The position numbers were made by a program, and so were the translations under genes. Below, piece by piece: positions 51,182-60,093 of a DNA stretch of 64,000 nt (position 1 is the first letter of the stretch; each line of letters starts with the position of its first letter). The stretch is from VAZQ01 sp036498625 (GTDB taxonomy: Bacteria > Pseudomonadota > Alphaproteobacteria > Rhizobiales > Xanthobacteraceae). A model generated the notes under the pieces. The model searched no databases. It worked only from the letters and a program-made list of their open reading frames with translations, and was not told the origin of the DNA. The stretch is from NCBI GenBank assembly GCA_036498625.1, contig DASYFD010000314.1, forward strand, positions 14,425-78,424. The letters are read 5' to 3'.

Positions 51182-52168
51182 ATGTCCATCATGATCACGC
51201 GACGAGGCCTTCTCCTCACACCGCTGGCGCTGGGCCTTGCCCCGGGCGCGATCTCGTCCGCGCGGGCGCAGACCTATCCGACGCGTCCGATCAAGCTGGT
51301 CGTGCCCTACCCGCCGGGCGGGCCGATCGACACCATGGCGCGCCTGCTCGGGCAGCAATTGTCGCAGCGGTTCGGACAGCAGACGGTGATCGACAACCGT
51401 CCGGGCGCCGGCTCGATACTCGGCTCCAAGGCGGCCGCCGGCGCCGAGCCGGACGGCTACACCCTGCTGTTCGGCTCGTCGGGCTCGCTCGCGGTCTCGC
51501 CTGCGCTCTATGCCAATTACGACCTCGACATCCGCAAGGCCTTCGTGCCGGTCGGCGCGGTCGCGCTGTTGCCGCACGTGATGGTGATCGCGCCCTCGGT
51601 GCCGGCCAGGACGGTCGCCGAGTTCATCGCCTATGCCAAGGCCAATCCGGGCAAGCTCAACTACGGCGCCTCGATCGGCACGCCCCCGCACCTGCTCTCG
51701 ACCCTGTTCGCGACCAGGGCCGGGATCGACGTGGTCTATGTGCCCTACAAGGGCTCGGCGGCGTCGGTGACCGATCTGTTGTCCGGCCAGACCCAATTCA
51801 CCATCGACGGCTTGACCGGGCTGCTTCCGCTGATCCAGGACGGCAAGGTGCGCCCGCTGGCAATCGCGCGGGCGCAGCGCTGGCCGGAGCTTCCCGAGGT
51901 GCCGACCCTGGTGGAAAGCGGCTTTGCGGATTTCACCGTCGATGCCTGGACCGGCGTGATGGCGCCGGCCGGCACGCCGGCCGCGATCATCGCCACGCTC
52001 AACCGCTCGATCAACGAAAGCCTCGGCACCGCCGAGGCGAAGGCCGGCCTGGCGCGCTTCAGCGCCATCGCGCAGACCGGCTCGCCGCAGGAATTCGCAC
52101 AATTCCTCGAAGGCGAGTTGCCGAAATGGGCGGCGATCGTCAAATTGTCGGGCGCCAAGATCGACTGA
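51182..52168 (+). CDS. Bug-family (TctC-like) periplasmic solute receptor
   Basis: The 328-residue precursor has a twin-arginine-like leader (ITRRGLLLTPLALGLAPG) and the family motifs R-P-I-K-L-V-V-P-Y-P-P-G-G-P-I-D, I-D-N-R-P-G-A-G-S and A-E-P-D-G-Y-T-L-L-F. Its ATG follows a palindromic repeat directly, leaving no Shine-Dalgarno; M4 (51191) is also possible. It precedes the SulP gene by ~40 bases and may share a transcript with it. Confidence 0.85.
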   Translation: MSIMITRRGLLLTPLALGLAPGAISSARAQTYPTRPIKLVVPYPPGGPIDTMARLLGQQLSQRFGQQTVIDNRPGAGSILGSKAAAGAEPDGYTLLFGSSGSLAVSPALYANYDLDIRKAFVPVGAVALLPHVMVIAPSVPARTVAEFIAYAKANPGKLNYGASIGTPPHLLSTLFATRAGIDVVYVPYKGSAASVTDLLSGQTQFTIDGLTGLLPLIQDGKVRPLAIARAQRWPELPEVPTLVESGFADFTVDAWTGVMAPAGTPAAIIATLNRSINESLGTAEAKAGLARFSAIAQTGSPQEFAQFLEGELPKWAAIVKLSGAKID

Positions 52169-52210
52169 GCCCCCGCGCTCGACCGAACGGACAAGCGGAA
52201 AGGTTCGACC

Positions 52211-53923
52211 ATGCAATCGGCTGGCCCGAGCGAACGGCCGCTGCCGGCGGCGCCCTGGCCGATATTCCGAACGCTGCGCGGCCTCCGCGCCGCCGACCTC
52301 AACCGCGACCTCGCGGCCGGGCTGACGCTCGCCGCCATAGCGATCCCGGAGCAGATGGCGACCGCGCGGCTCGGCGGCTTCCCGCCGCAGATCGGCTTCT
52401 TCGCCTTCATGGCCGGTACGCTCGCGTTTGCGGCCTTCGGCTCGAGCCGCCACCTGTCGGTCGGGGCGGACTCCACCATCACGCCGATCTTTGCCGGCAG
52501 CCTGGCGCTGCTGGCCGCCGCAGGATCTGCGGATTACGCCGGGCTCGCCGCCGCGCTTGCCCTCATGGTGGGCGTGATCCTGATCACCGGCGGCATCATC
52601 CGGCTCGGCTGGGTCGCCGATCTGTTGTCGCGGCCCGTCATCACCGGCTTTCTGGCCGGCATCTCGATCCATATCGTGTTGTCGCAGGCGCCGACTATTC
52701 TGGGCGTGAAGAGTGCCGGCGGCACCGTCTACGAGCGCGTGGCTGGGCTCGCGGCCCACCTGCATGAAATCAATCCGCTCGCGCCGGCGATCGGGTTTGG
52801 GGTCCTGGCCATCACGCTCGCCTGCGAAAGATGGAACCCGCGCGTGCCGGGTGCCTTGATCGCCCTGGTGATGGCAACCGCGGCGGTCGCGATCCTCGGC
52901 CTGGAGCAATTCGGCATCTCGGTGCTCGGCAACGTTCCGGCCGGGCTGCCGCGCTTCGCGCTGGTGGCGGTCAATCATGATCAGATCTACGCGCTCATTC
53001 CGCTCGCGATCGTGATCAGCCTCGTCGTCATGATGCAGACGGCGGCCACCACGCGCTCGTTCCCGGGCGGCGAGCCGCCGGACGTCGATCGCGACTTCAT
53101 CGGAGCGGGCGCCGGCAGCCTGCTGGCTGGATTGTTCGGCGCCTTTCCGGTCAACGCCAGCCCGCCGCGCACCGCCATCGTGGAGGAGGTCGGGGCGCGC
53201 TCGCAGCTCGCCGGCCTGTTGGCGGTCGCGATCATCCTGGCGCTCGCGAGCTTCGGCACCGGGCTGTTGGCGCATGTGCCCGATGCGGCGCTCGCCGGCA
53301 TGTTGCTGTTCGTGGCCCAGCGCATCTTCCGATGGCAGACCTTCGTGGAAATTTATCACCGCGCACCCGGCGAGTTCGCGCTCATTATCGCCACCATGAC
53401 CGCCATCGTGCTGCTGCCGATCGAGACCGGGGTCGTGATCGGCATCTTTCTGTCGCTGCTGCATGGCGTCTTCATCATGACGCGCGCCATGCCGATCGAG
53501 TTCGAGCGGGTGCCGGGCACCACCATCTGGTGGCCGCCGCACGGCAGCGTTTGCCGCGAGACGATGGACGGCGTCCTGGTGATGGCGTTCCAGGCGCCGC
53601 TGTCCTTTCTCAATGCCTACGACTTCCGCCGCGGCATCCTGCACGCGCTCGCACGGCCCGGCAGCGCCGTGCGCCTGGTCGTGCTGGAGGCCAGCAGCAT
53701 CGTGGCGATCGACTACACCGCCGCCGACGTGCTCGCCGAGGTGATCCGCAGCTGCCGCGCCCAGGGCGCCGATTTCGCGGTGGCACGGCTCGAATCGATC
53801 CGCGCCCAGGAGGCCTTCCAGAGCTTCGGGCTGGTGGAGCTGTTGGGAGCGGATCACATTTTTCACAGCGTCGACGAGGCAATCAGGAAATTGGGAGGGC
53901 AGCAGGCGAACGGTGCGGGCTGA
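52211..53923 (+). CDS. SulP-family anion transporter with STAS domain
   Basis: The 570-residue protein has the SulP membrane domain of about 12-14 helices, starting D-L-A-A-G-L-T-L-A-A-I-A-I-P-E-Q-M-A, with N-A-S-P-P-R-T-A-I-V and a C-terminal STAS domain (residues ~440-560) containing V-L-E-A-S-S-I-V-A-I-D-Y-T-A. SulP proteins carry sulfate, bicarbonate or other anions. Sulfate transport would fit the sulfur genes in this window, though they lie 30 kb away. AAAGG precedes the ATG. Confidence 0.9.
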   Translation: MQSAGPSERPLPAAPWPIFRTLRGLRAADLNRDLAAGLTLAAIAIPEQMATARLGGFPPQIGFFAFMAGTLAFAAFGSSRHLSVGADSTITPIFAGSLALLAAAGSADYAGLAAALALMVGVILITGGIIRLGWVADLLSRPVITGFLAGISIHIVLSQAPTILGVKSAGGTVYERVAGLAAHLHEINPLAPAIGFGVLAITLACERWNPRVPGALIALVMATAAVAILGLEQFGISVLGNVPAGLPRFALVAVNHDQIYALIPLAIVISLVVMMQTAATTRSFPGGEPPDVDRDFIGAGAGSLLAGLFGAFPVNASPPRTAIVEEVGARSQLAGLLAVAIILALASFGTGLLAHVPDAALAGMLLFVAQRIFRWQTFVEIYHRAPGEFALIIATMTAIVLLPIETGVVIGIFLSLLHGVFIMTRAMPIEFERVPGTTIWWPPHGSVCRETMDGVLVMAFQAPLSFLNAYDFRRGILHALARPGSAVRLVVLEASSIVAIDYTAADVLAEVIRSCRAQGADFAVARLESIRAQEAFQSFGLVELLGADHIFHSVDEAIRKLGGQQANGAG

Positions 53924-54742
53924 AGGGGGCAGATCTCCGTGCGAAGTCACAGGATTTCCCGCACTATTGTTTTCATTCACGAATTCGAATTCGTTTTGTA
54001 AAAAGTGGAGGTAATAGATCACCAGCAATCAATCAGAGATGCATGGCTGCGGAGCGCTGCGCGATTGAAAATACAATGCGGATGCAATGGACCATCGCAA
54101 GGATGCCGTAAGGATGCCGCTGGAGCCATGCGGCGACCGCAGAGCTGGAGGGCCGTGCGGTTTCGCGAGCCTCACCGGTTCAATCTGGATTGACCGGATG
54201 GATCACGATGCTGACAAAACGCGGCGCGATCCGCCAGCCGAATGCCGGGTTTTGATCTGCCCGGCTTTCGCACAACACAAGACGGGGCACGCCGTAGATC
54301 GGGCGCAGCTCGCCAGTTTCAATTTCCTCAATCCACTGATTTGGGTGGTCGGGTCAAGCTCCGTGACAGGGTAGCGGACTCGTTCCAAGGTTCAAGCGGG
54401 CGCCCCGGTCACGAAACCGTAACGTACGATCGCGAGCCGCTCGAATCGTCGCCACAGTCATCATCAGCATGGCGCTCTGTCTTGGATCGAAGCGCGCCCG
54501 GCCGTCACCGATCCGCGTGCGGGGCGGTGCAATCGCTATTTGCTCGCGACCGGCCCGAGCGCGAGAATGCTCGCGTAACGGTCCCGATATTTTGTGAGTC
54601 GCGTCCGCCAAATCAGTAAATTGCGCGCCATGGCGGCGGCCTCATTCTTGGAAAGAGCCCGCCGCATTCAGCGGCGGGCTCCCGGGTGACCGAGCAGCAC
54701 ACGGATGGGAAGTTGCCACGGTCACCGCGAGCAATTGCAGGA
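53924..54742. other. Long gene-free region with the second repeat copy
   Basis: Apart from the three-block repeat (53960-54361, minus strand) and a 16-bp perfect palindrome at 53979-53994, nothing is recognised. Short frames are numerous, but none has a ribosome binding site with sensible composition. A 953-codon antisense frame runs out of this region over SulP and is a shadow. Confidence 0.55.
53960..54361 (-). repeat. Three-block dispersed repeat, copy 2
   Basis: Blocks A (54304-54361), C (54056-54090) and B (53960-54004) match the complements of the blocks near 13.1-13.5 kb in the same order. Block B here contains the perfect palindrome ACGAATTCGAATTCGT (53979-53994), only partly kept in the other copy. 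The orientation is opposite to copy 1. Confidence 0.75.
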
Positions 54743-55324
54743 TCAGCCGGGCAACAGGACGGTGTCGACGACCTGAATGACGCCATTCGACTGAAACACG
54801 TTGTCGATCGTGACCTTGGCGACATCGCCTTTGGCGTCGATGATCATGAGGTCGTTGCCCTTGGCCTCGACCGTCAAATCGGCGCCTTCCACGGTCTTGA
54901 TCATGGCCTTGCCGCCGGCCTTCTTTGCAGCCTCCATCAGATCCTTGGCGGTCATGCGGCCCGCCACGACGTGGTAGGTCAGCACCTTGGTGAGCATCTC
55001 TTTGTTCTCGGGCTTCAGAAGGTTGTCGACGGTGCCCTTCGGAAGTTTTGCGAATGCTTCGTTGGTCGGCGCGAAGACGGTGAAAGGACCGGCGCCCGAA
55101 AGCGTGTCGACAAGGCCGGCGGCCTTGACGGCGGTCACCAGGGTGGTGTGAACCTTCGAGTTGACGGCGTTCTGGACGATGTTCTTTGAGGCATACATCG
55201 GGGCGCCGCCCACACTCACGGGCTTCTCTTCCTTCATTTGCGCGAAGGTCGGTGCCGACGCTATCGTCGCCAGCGTGAGCCCTGCGGCTATCGCGGTCAA
55301 AATCTTGCTTTGCGGGGATTTCAT
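54743..55324 (-). CDS. Secreted fasciclin (FAS1) domain protein
   Basis: The 193-residue precursor has a signal peptide (LTAIAAGLTLATIASAPTFA) and one FAS1 domain: H-T-T-L-V-T-A-V-K-A-A-G-L, the F1 box G-P-F-T-V-F-A-P-T-N-E-A-F, L-T-Y-H-V-V-A-G and the H2-like G-V-I-Q-V-V-D-T-V-L-L-P. These domains mediate adhesion and, in bacteria, matrix interactions. AAGGA lies before the ATG. It faces the DoxX-like gene divergently. Confidence 0.9.
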   Translation of the reverse strand: MKSPQSKILTAIAAGLTLATIASAPTFAQMKEEKPVSVGGAPMYASKNIVQNAVNSKVHTTLVTAVKAAGLVDTLSGAGPFTVFAPTNEAFAKLPKGTVDNLLKPENKEMLTKVLTYHVVAGRMTAKDLMEAAKKAGGKAMIKTVEGADLTVEAKGNDLMIIDAKGDVAKVTIDNVFQSNGVIQVVDTVLLPG

Positions 55325-55489
55325 CTGTTTTTCCTTGCAGTGTTGCCGGGATGATGCCGCCGATCGCGGAACCATGTCCTAGTTACGAAGCCTGGCCGCA
55401 GCAGATGCACAGCCGCGGTCACAACATCGTGTTGACCGGACCCCGGAGAAACCCGATCCATCGGCTCGCGCCGAACGTAAGGATCTCTG

Positions 55490-56077
55490 ATGACCGGCAT
55501 CCATGAGGCTGGCGCCTCGGAGAGGAACGAGACGTGCATTTCCACCTTCGGCGAGGCAGCGCTCTACCCGACCAGGATGGCACGGATGGCCCGAGCGGCG
55601 CCGAGGCGCGGCGTGTCATGCGACACACCATGGCCGCCTTTTTATCTGATCGCGGGCGCCGCGCACCTCACGATGACCGACACATTTCTGCGAATCGTGC
55701 CGGATTGGGTCCCTTTTCCTAGAGTGGTTGTCCTGTTGACGGGAGGCTGCGAAATCGCCGGCGGCGGGGCGCTGGTCAGCAGGCGCTTCCGGCGCCTGGC
55801 CGGAGTGATGCTGGCGCTTTACGCGGTCTGCGTTTTTCCCGCCAACATCAAGCATGCGATCGATGACAGGCACCGCCCGGCCGGCCCCGCCAACAGTTGG
55901 TATCACGGGCCCCGGTTGGCGTTTCAGCCGGTGCTCGTCTGGTGGGCTTTGTTCTGTGCCGGCGTGATCGACTGGCCGTTCCGGGCAAATCCAAGTACCG
56001 CTGCGGATCGTCGGCTGCGCGGACACGGCACGGGGCGGCCGCGGGGCCGGGACACGAGGCCACCGCGTCACGATTGA
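55490..56077 (+). CDS. DoxX-like membrane protein with repeat-derived C-terminus
   Basis: Residues ~50-165 form the DoxX-like part: F-Y-L-I-A-G-A-A-H-L-T, R-V-V-V-L-L-T-G-G-C-E-I-A-G-G, and A-L-Y-A-V-C-V-F-P-A-N-I-K-H-A-I. The N-terminal ~49 residues are not typical, although AAGGA precedes the ATG at 55490, so the front may be eroded. The last ~25 residues are encoded by the 75-bp repeat at 55997-56071, suggesting that the native end was replaced. The function of small DoxX proteins is unclear. Confidence 0.6.
   Translation: MTGIHEAGASERNETCISTFGEAALYPTRMARMARAAPRRGVSCDTPWPPFYLIAGAAHLTMTDTFLRIVPDWVPFPRVVVLLTGGCEIAGGGALVSRRFRRLAGVMLALYAVCVFPANIKHAIDDRHRPAGPANSWYHGPRLAFQPVLVWWALFCAGVIDWPFRANPSTAADRRLRGHGTGRPRGRDTRPPRHD
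55997..56071 (+). repeat. 75-bp dispersed repeat, copy 1
   Basis: This sequence matches 60757-60831 at 69 of 75 positions, same strand. The core reads GCGCGGACACGGCACGGGGC and GGGCCGGGACACGAGGCC. The GGGACACGAG end resembles a repeat class of Bradyrhizobium-like genomes. It overlaps the end of the DoxX-like frame. Confidence 0.85.
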
Positions 56078-56393
56078 ACGACAGCAGCGTGGTCCACGTC
56101 TGCTTGGGGACTAAACGATTGCTTCGCTTCGATCCAGCCGTCTTGTCACAAAGCAACCTCACGTCCAGCTCCAACATGCCGCGTGAGAGGCTTCATCAAG
56201 CGGCGCTGATCCTGCAGCACCTCCGGCAGGAAGAAATTCCCCCTTCACGACTGCATCAAATTCCTGCGAGAGCGTGCGTTCGATCAACGTCGCGCCAAAA
56301 ACCGCGTCGGGACGGCGGTTGCGTGATAGGCGGGCCGTCGGATTTCACACCCATTGAATGTCGAGCGTCCAGCCCCTTGCGATATCTTCGAGC
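56078..56393. other. Gene-free stretch
   Basis: This separates the DoxX-like gene from the end of the GT90 gene. The base composition is lower in GC than in the left half of the window. Nothing was recognised in it besides the tail of the 75-bp repeat at its left edge. Confidence 0.4.
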
Positions 56394-57398
56394 CTAAGAA
56401 CGTTTGAGGTTCCACAATTTGACGACCCCCCGCTTGACTGCAGACAACAGCTCGTCGTCCAGCATCCGCTGCATATGAGCTCTGCCGCTTTCACTGATAT
56501 AGCGCATCTCTTCTGGATGAGACTCACAATACTCGAAAACCGCACGCATATTGGATCCGTCGGGGGCGACCGGAACAAAATGTTCCCACGGAACGAGACC
56601 ATTGAAATACCAGACGTTGTAGCAGAACGGAAACGGATGAATCGGAATCGAGTTGCTGGCCAGCACAGCGCCGAATCCGCTGCTGATATCAGCTCCTTCG
56701 ATACACAGTATATATCGGTATTCCAGCATTCGATCGAATGGAATCTCCGGCTTTAGCAGGAGTGAGATCGCCTCTTGCATGGGTGCATATTCGGGCGAAG
56801 CCCTGACATGCGGCGGGATGAGATGTATCCCGACATCAGCAATATCGGGATGATGGAGCAGGTTCTGCAAGAACTCCGGCCTGCTGACTTTTACATACCC
56901 TCCAGGCAACATTTTCGATTTCAGCGGGCTCGAAAGTGCGCCACGAAACACTATTTTGGGCTGTTTTTCTAAAAAACGCCTTTGATCGCCGAGACCCTTG
57001 CGGGCAACGTCAACGTGGTACTGCAGAGGCCAGAGAATTGCGTAGGAATTGGCTTCGATAGCAGAACGATTATAGCAAATAACAGGGACATTTGCATTAA
57101 TTGAATCAACCATAAAAATCGGAAAAGCATGATCGTCGCCAAGCCGTCGATCTACGTCATGCTTGAGCCAATCCGCCATTACCTCGGCATTATGTCGGAA
57201 GCGATATCGTGCCGAAGAGTCTCCGTATCTCTGCATCACGGCCTGCTCGGAAGTGTCATGAATGGTCATATATTCTTTGACCTTGCGACGATAATCGCTG
57301 GCATTCAACAGCGCGTGCGTATGCGCCCAGTTTCCGAGCAGAGCGTCTTCATATGTCCGCCCGCACCAAAAAACGATCTCAGCCCGCGGCGAATTCAT
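56394..57398 (-). CDS. Family 90 glycosyltransferase (CAP10/LPS-modifying type)
   Basis: The 334-residue protein has the GT90 blocks K-I-V-F-R-G-A-L-S-S-P, Y-I-L-C-I-E-G-A-D-I-S-S-G-F and W-Y-F-N-G-L-V-P-W-E-H-F-V-P-V, with Y-I-S-E-S-G-R-A-H-M near the end. The family includes fungal CAP10 xylosyltransferase, animal POGLUT enzymes and bacterial LPS-modifying enzymes such as LpsA. ATG at 57398 has GGAGA upstream; an earlier in-frame start lacks support. It follows the large fusion gene by 121 bases on the same strand and probably acts on the same glycan. Confidence 0.85.
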   Translation of the reverse strand: MNSPRAEIVFWCGRTYEDALLGNWAHTHALLNASDYRRKVKEYMTIHDTSEQAVMQRYGDSSARYRFRHNAEVMADWLKHDVDRRLGDDHAFPIFMVDSINANVPVICYNRSAIEANSYAILWPLQYHVDVARKGLGDQRRFLEKQPKIVFRGALSSPLKSKMLPGGYVKVSRPEFLQNLLHHPDIADVGIHLIPPHVRASPEYAPMQEAISLLLKPEIPFDRMLEYRYILCIEGADISSGFGAVLASNSIPIHPFPFCYNVWYFNGLVPWEHFVPVAPDGSNMRAVFEYCESHPEEMRYISESGRAHMQRMLDDELLSAVKRGVVKLWNLKRS

Positions 57399-57519
57399 GG
57401 TGATCTCCGCAATGTCGTCATGCACTCTATTGGGCCTGTGAACGCACCTGCTGCGGGAGCGGGCGCTTCGAATGGTGATTTATGGCCGAACCCATCGGGC
57501 AACAGAGCCGCCAGGGTCT

Positions 57520-60093
57520 TCAGCTATAGGCATGAAGGAGGCGCTCCTTCAGCGGTTCGAGAGCGACACGATTGCGGTCCCTGATATTCAGGATGGTCGG
57601 CGTGGCAAGAGGTGCGCGCGCGACGGCGTCGAGAACAGCCTCTACGCTGGCGCCGGCGATTCGCAAATCCAGATCGCATAACCCCGTTTCGGTCATCAAA
57701 TCCATGTTCTTGCTGGAATCGGCGATGTTTATGACCGGTTTGCCGCAAAGCATGCCGAAGACCAGACCATGGTATTTCATGGATATGACGACATCCGCGA
57801 CCGATCCGATCAGGTCGAGGATCTTAAGCGGCCCCAGATAATTCTCAATCAAGGTCACCTTTTCAGGGTGTCGCATACGCGCCACGACATCGTGGGCAAA
57901 GCTGGCGTCCCGCCAGCCGTACCAGACGCTCATCGGCACAAGGACAATGTTGTATTGCAACAAAAGCTGATCGAGCGCCGCCGCGACGTTGCACTTGAAC
58001 GATGTGATGATATTTGCCCGGTCCGGCCGCCAATCGGACCGAGCAGAGTAATGGTCGGAGAGAAAAATGACTGCGGTCCGATCAGCGATGGCTGCCTTGG
58101 GCGGCAACTGCGCCATGGCGCGGATATCCGCGACCGAGAGGCTCGGCTCGGGAGGTGTCAGCGAAAAAACGAGATCAGGAAACAGTTCCGAGGCAACGCC
58201 ATGGGCCCGCGCAGCCGCTGCGTCTGCGGCACTGCGCAGCGCTACGATGCCGAGCCGCTCGCGCAAGCCCGCGAGCAGGCACGCCCCTCGATCGCGATCC
58301 TCCATCGACACGCCGATCACGTCGAGCCGCTCGAACTCGGGTAATCTGTCTCGAAAATAGGGTGTCAAAACCGTGCCGCCGCCAAGGATCACGCGCGCGT
58401 GGGTCTCGTCCCGGTAGGAGCCGTTGACGCGCAACCGCAGGGAAGCGCCGAACAACTCGTGAAAGAATAAACCAAACGCATCATCGCCGGCATTGTTGCA
58501 CCCGTAGTAGCCGAACACATTGATCGGTATGCGCCGTGCCCCCTTGCTGTCAGAAGCTCCCTGCCGCTCAAATTTGGCGTCGACTTCGGCGAAAGCCAAA
58601 GATTGCCCGGTGGGCGCCGAGACCGGCGCGTGGTCGCGACACAGGATCGCGTCCAACTCCTCGCAGAATTTTTCCGGCGTGTGCGCGGCCGAATAAACAC
58701 TGGCGGCGCTTCGCACCCTTTCGGTCTCGTCCACGACCGAAATGAGAGCAGCGGCAACCTCCTCAGCTGAACTGTCGCGGGGTACGAAACGAACGGCCTC
58801 GCCGAAATCGCAGAAGGCACCTATGCGGGTAACGATGACCGGAGTCCCAAGACCGACGAGCATAGAGACGACACCGGAGCTTTCGCCGGTATTTTTGTCA
58901 CGGAGCTGAACCGCGACATCGACACCGACCATCAGTCCGGCCAGCGCATGATCGTCGGGATTTCGGTGAAGCTCGATCTTTTCCCATCCGGGAAACGCCT
59001 CGGCCCGGATCGCATCGTCAATCTCATATCCGGCAATGATGAGCTGTGCTCTCACTCCGTGAGCGGCAAGACAAGCGCCGGCTTGCAGCACGACGTCGAG
59101 TCGTTTGTTGCGCGACCCCACACCAAAACTTCCGATCCTCAGGGGAGCCGTTGGGTCGCTGCGCGTGCGCGGCGACCCGGGAGGCGCAGCAAACACCGGG
59201 TGGAACAGGGGGTGGACCGCCGCAGCGTTGAGCTCCGGATCATCGCGCAACAGGATCTCTCGTGCGGCAGCGGAGTTAACGACAATATGATCGATGCGCG
59301 TTGCCAGTCGGATGGCCCGCACGCCACAGATTCCGCGCTGGAAGAGCGCATCATAATCGCCGCGCTCGAAGGTTGCCGGGCACTCAGGCCCATAAGCACG
59401 CTCGATCAAGCCTTCGGCACTGTAGCCTGCAGGAACAGCGGCGCACCGGAGCACGTCCAGCACAATTGGATCGTGGATATAGGCCACAATGGGCGGAGGG
59501 TTCCGAATTTGCGGAAGCTTCAGCAGCGAATAAAGGACCGGAACATTGTGATGTGAGTTGCCGAAAGAAAATACAATCGCCCGGTAGGGGATACTGCCGA
59601 CCGCTTCCGGTAGCAGCCCATAACTGAACACCCGATGATCACAGGCCAAGGCTTTCAGCTCGGCAGTTGCATCCTCGAGTTGCGCGAGAGTCTCGAACTC
59701 GCCGAAAAAATCGACGCCGCGCCCCCAATGCCTGAATGTATTCAGCGTGGCTTGTGCCACCCCTGTTTGCGCCGGCGGGTACGGCGCGACGACCGCAATT
59801 CTCCCAGGCTCTTTGGTGGCGTCAGAGACAAGCAGCTCACGCGAAAACAGCAGCGTTTGGCCAAGCCGAGCACTTGTGAAGGGGCCTTCGGGGACGCTTT
59901 CCGAAAACCAGAAATCATCAAACCGACGCCACGCTCGCTCGTGAAATTCGGATGAATGCAAAAATCCGTCGAAAATATCCCGCAGTGAATGTCCCGCCGC
60001 AAGGCGATCGAGATAATGCTGGAATCCACCAGGGTCGGGGACCCGTCCGAGCAGCCCGAGATAAAGCTTCCAAACGATGCGTTCGTGGGTCAT
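57520..60093 (-). CDS. Trimodular DUF4214 - GT4 glycosyltransferase - polysaccharide pyruvyltransferase fusion
   Basis: The 857-residue protein has three parts. Residues ~1-60 form a DUF4214-like module (L-Y-L-G-L-L-G-R-V-P-D-P-G-G-F-Q-H-Y-L). Residues ~95-490 form a GT-B glycosyltransferase with P-Y-P-P-A-Q-T-G-V-A, Y-I-H-D-P-I-V, G-S-F-G-V-G-S-R-N-K-R-L-D and E-S-S-G-V-V-S-M-L-V-G-L-G-T-P-V. Residues ~520-857 match CsaB/WcaK-type pyruvyltransferases, with F-G-Y-Y-G-C-N-N-A-G-D-D, L-G-G-G-T-V-L-T and M-K-Y-H-G-L-V-F-G-M-L-C-G-K-P-V. No signal or membrane segment is seen. It would add a sugar and a pyruvyl ketal to an exported glycan. Gene fusion of these three is unusual. Confidence 0.82.
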   Translation of the reverse strand: MTHERIVWKLYLGLLGRVPDPGGFQHYLDRLAAGHSLRDIFDGFLHSSEFHERAWRRFDDFWFSESVPEGPFTSARLGQTLLFSRELLVSDATKEPGRIAVVAPYPPAQTGVAQATLNTFRHWGRGVDFFGEFETLAQLEDATAELKALACDHRVFSYGLLPEAVGSIPYRAIVFSFGNSHHNVPVLYSLLKLPQIRNPPPIVAYIHDPIVLDVLRCAAVPAGYSAEGLIERAYGPECPATFERGDYDALFQRGICGVRAIRLATRIDHIVVNSAAAREILLRDDPELNAAAVHPLFHPVFAAPPGSPRTRSDPTAPLRIGSFGVGSRNKRLDVVLQAGACLAAHGVRAQLIIAGYEIDDAIRAEAFPGWEKIELHRNPDDHALAGLMVGVDVAVQLRDKNTGESSGVVSMLVGLGTPVIVTRIGAFCDFGEAVRFVPRDSSAEEVAAALISVVDETERVRSAASVYSAAHTPEKFCEELDAILCRDHAPVSAPTGQSLAFAEVDAKFERQGASDSKGARRIPINVFGYYGCNNAGDDAFGLFFHELFGASLRLRVNGSYRDETHARVILGGGTVLTPYFRDRLPEFERLDVIGVSMEDRDRGACLLAGLRERLGIVALRSAADAAAARAHGVASELFPDLVFSLTPPEPSLSVADIRAMAQLPPKAAIADRTAVIFLSDHYSARSDWRPDRANIITSFKCNVAAALDQLLLQYNIVLVPMSVWYGWRDASFAHDVVARMRHPEKVTLIENYLGPLKILDLIGSVADVVISMKYHGLVFGMLCGKPVINIADSSKNMDLMTETGLCDLDLRIAGASVEAVLDAVARAPLATPTILNIRDRNRVALEPLKERLLHAYS

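Noticed and set aside
51167..54028. A 953-codon minus-strand ORF over the Bug and SulP genes
   Set aside because: Its product is Arg/Gly/Asp/Gln-rich with no domain, and it is fully antisense to two well-supported genes. It is a product of high GC and codon bias.
55490..56077. DoxX-like protein considered as a thiosulfate:quinone oxidoreductase subunit
   Set aside because: Only the generic DoxX helices are present, with no DoxA partner or specific motifs.
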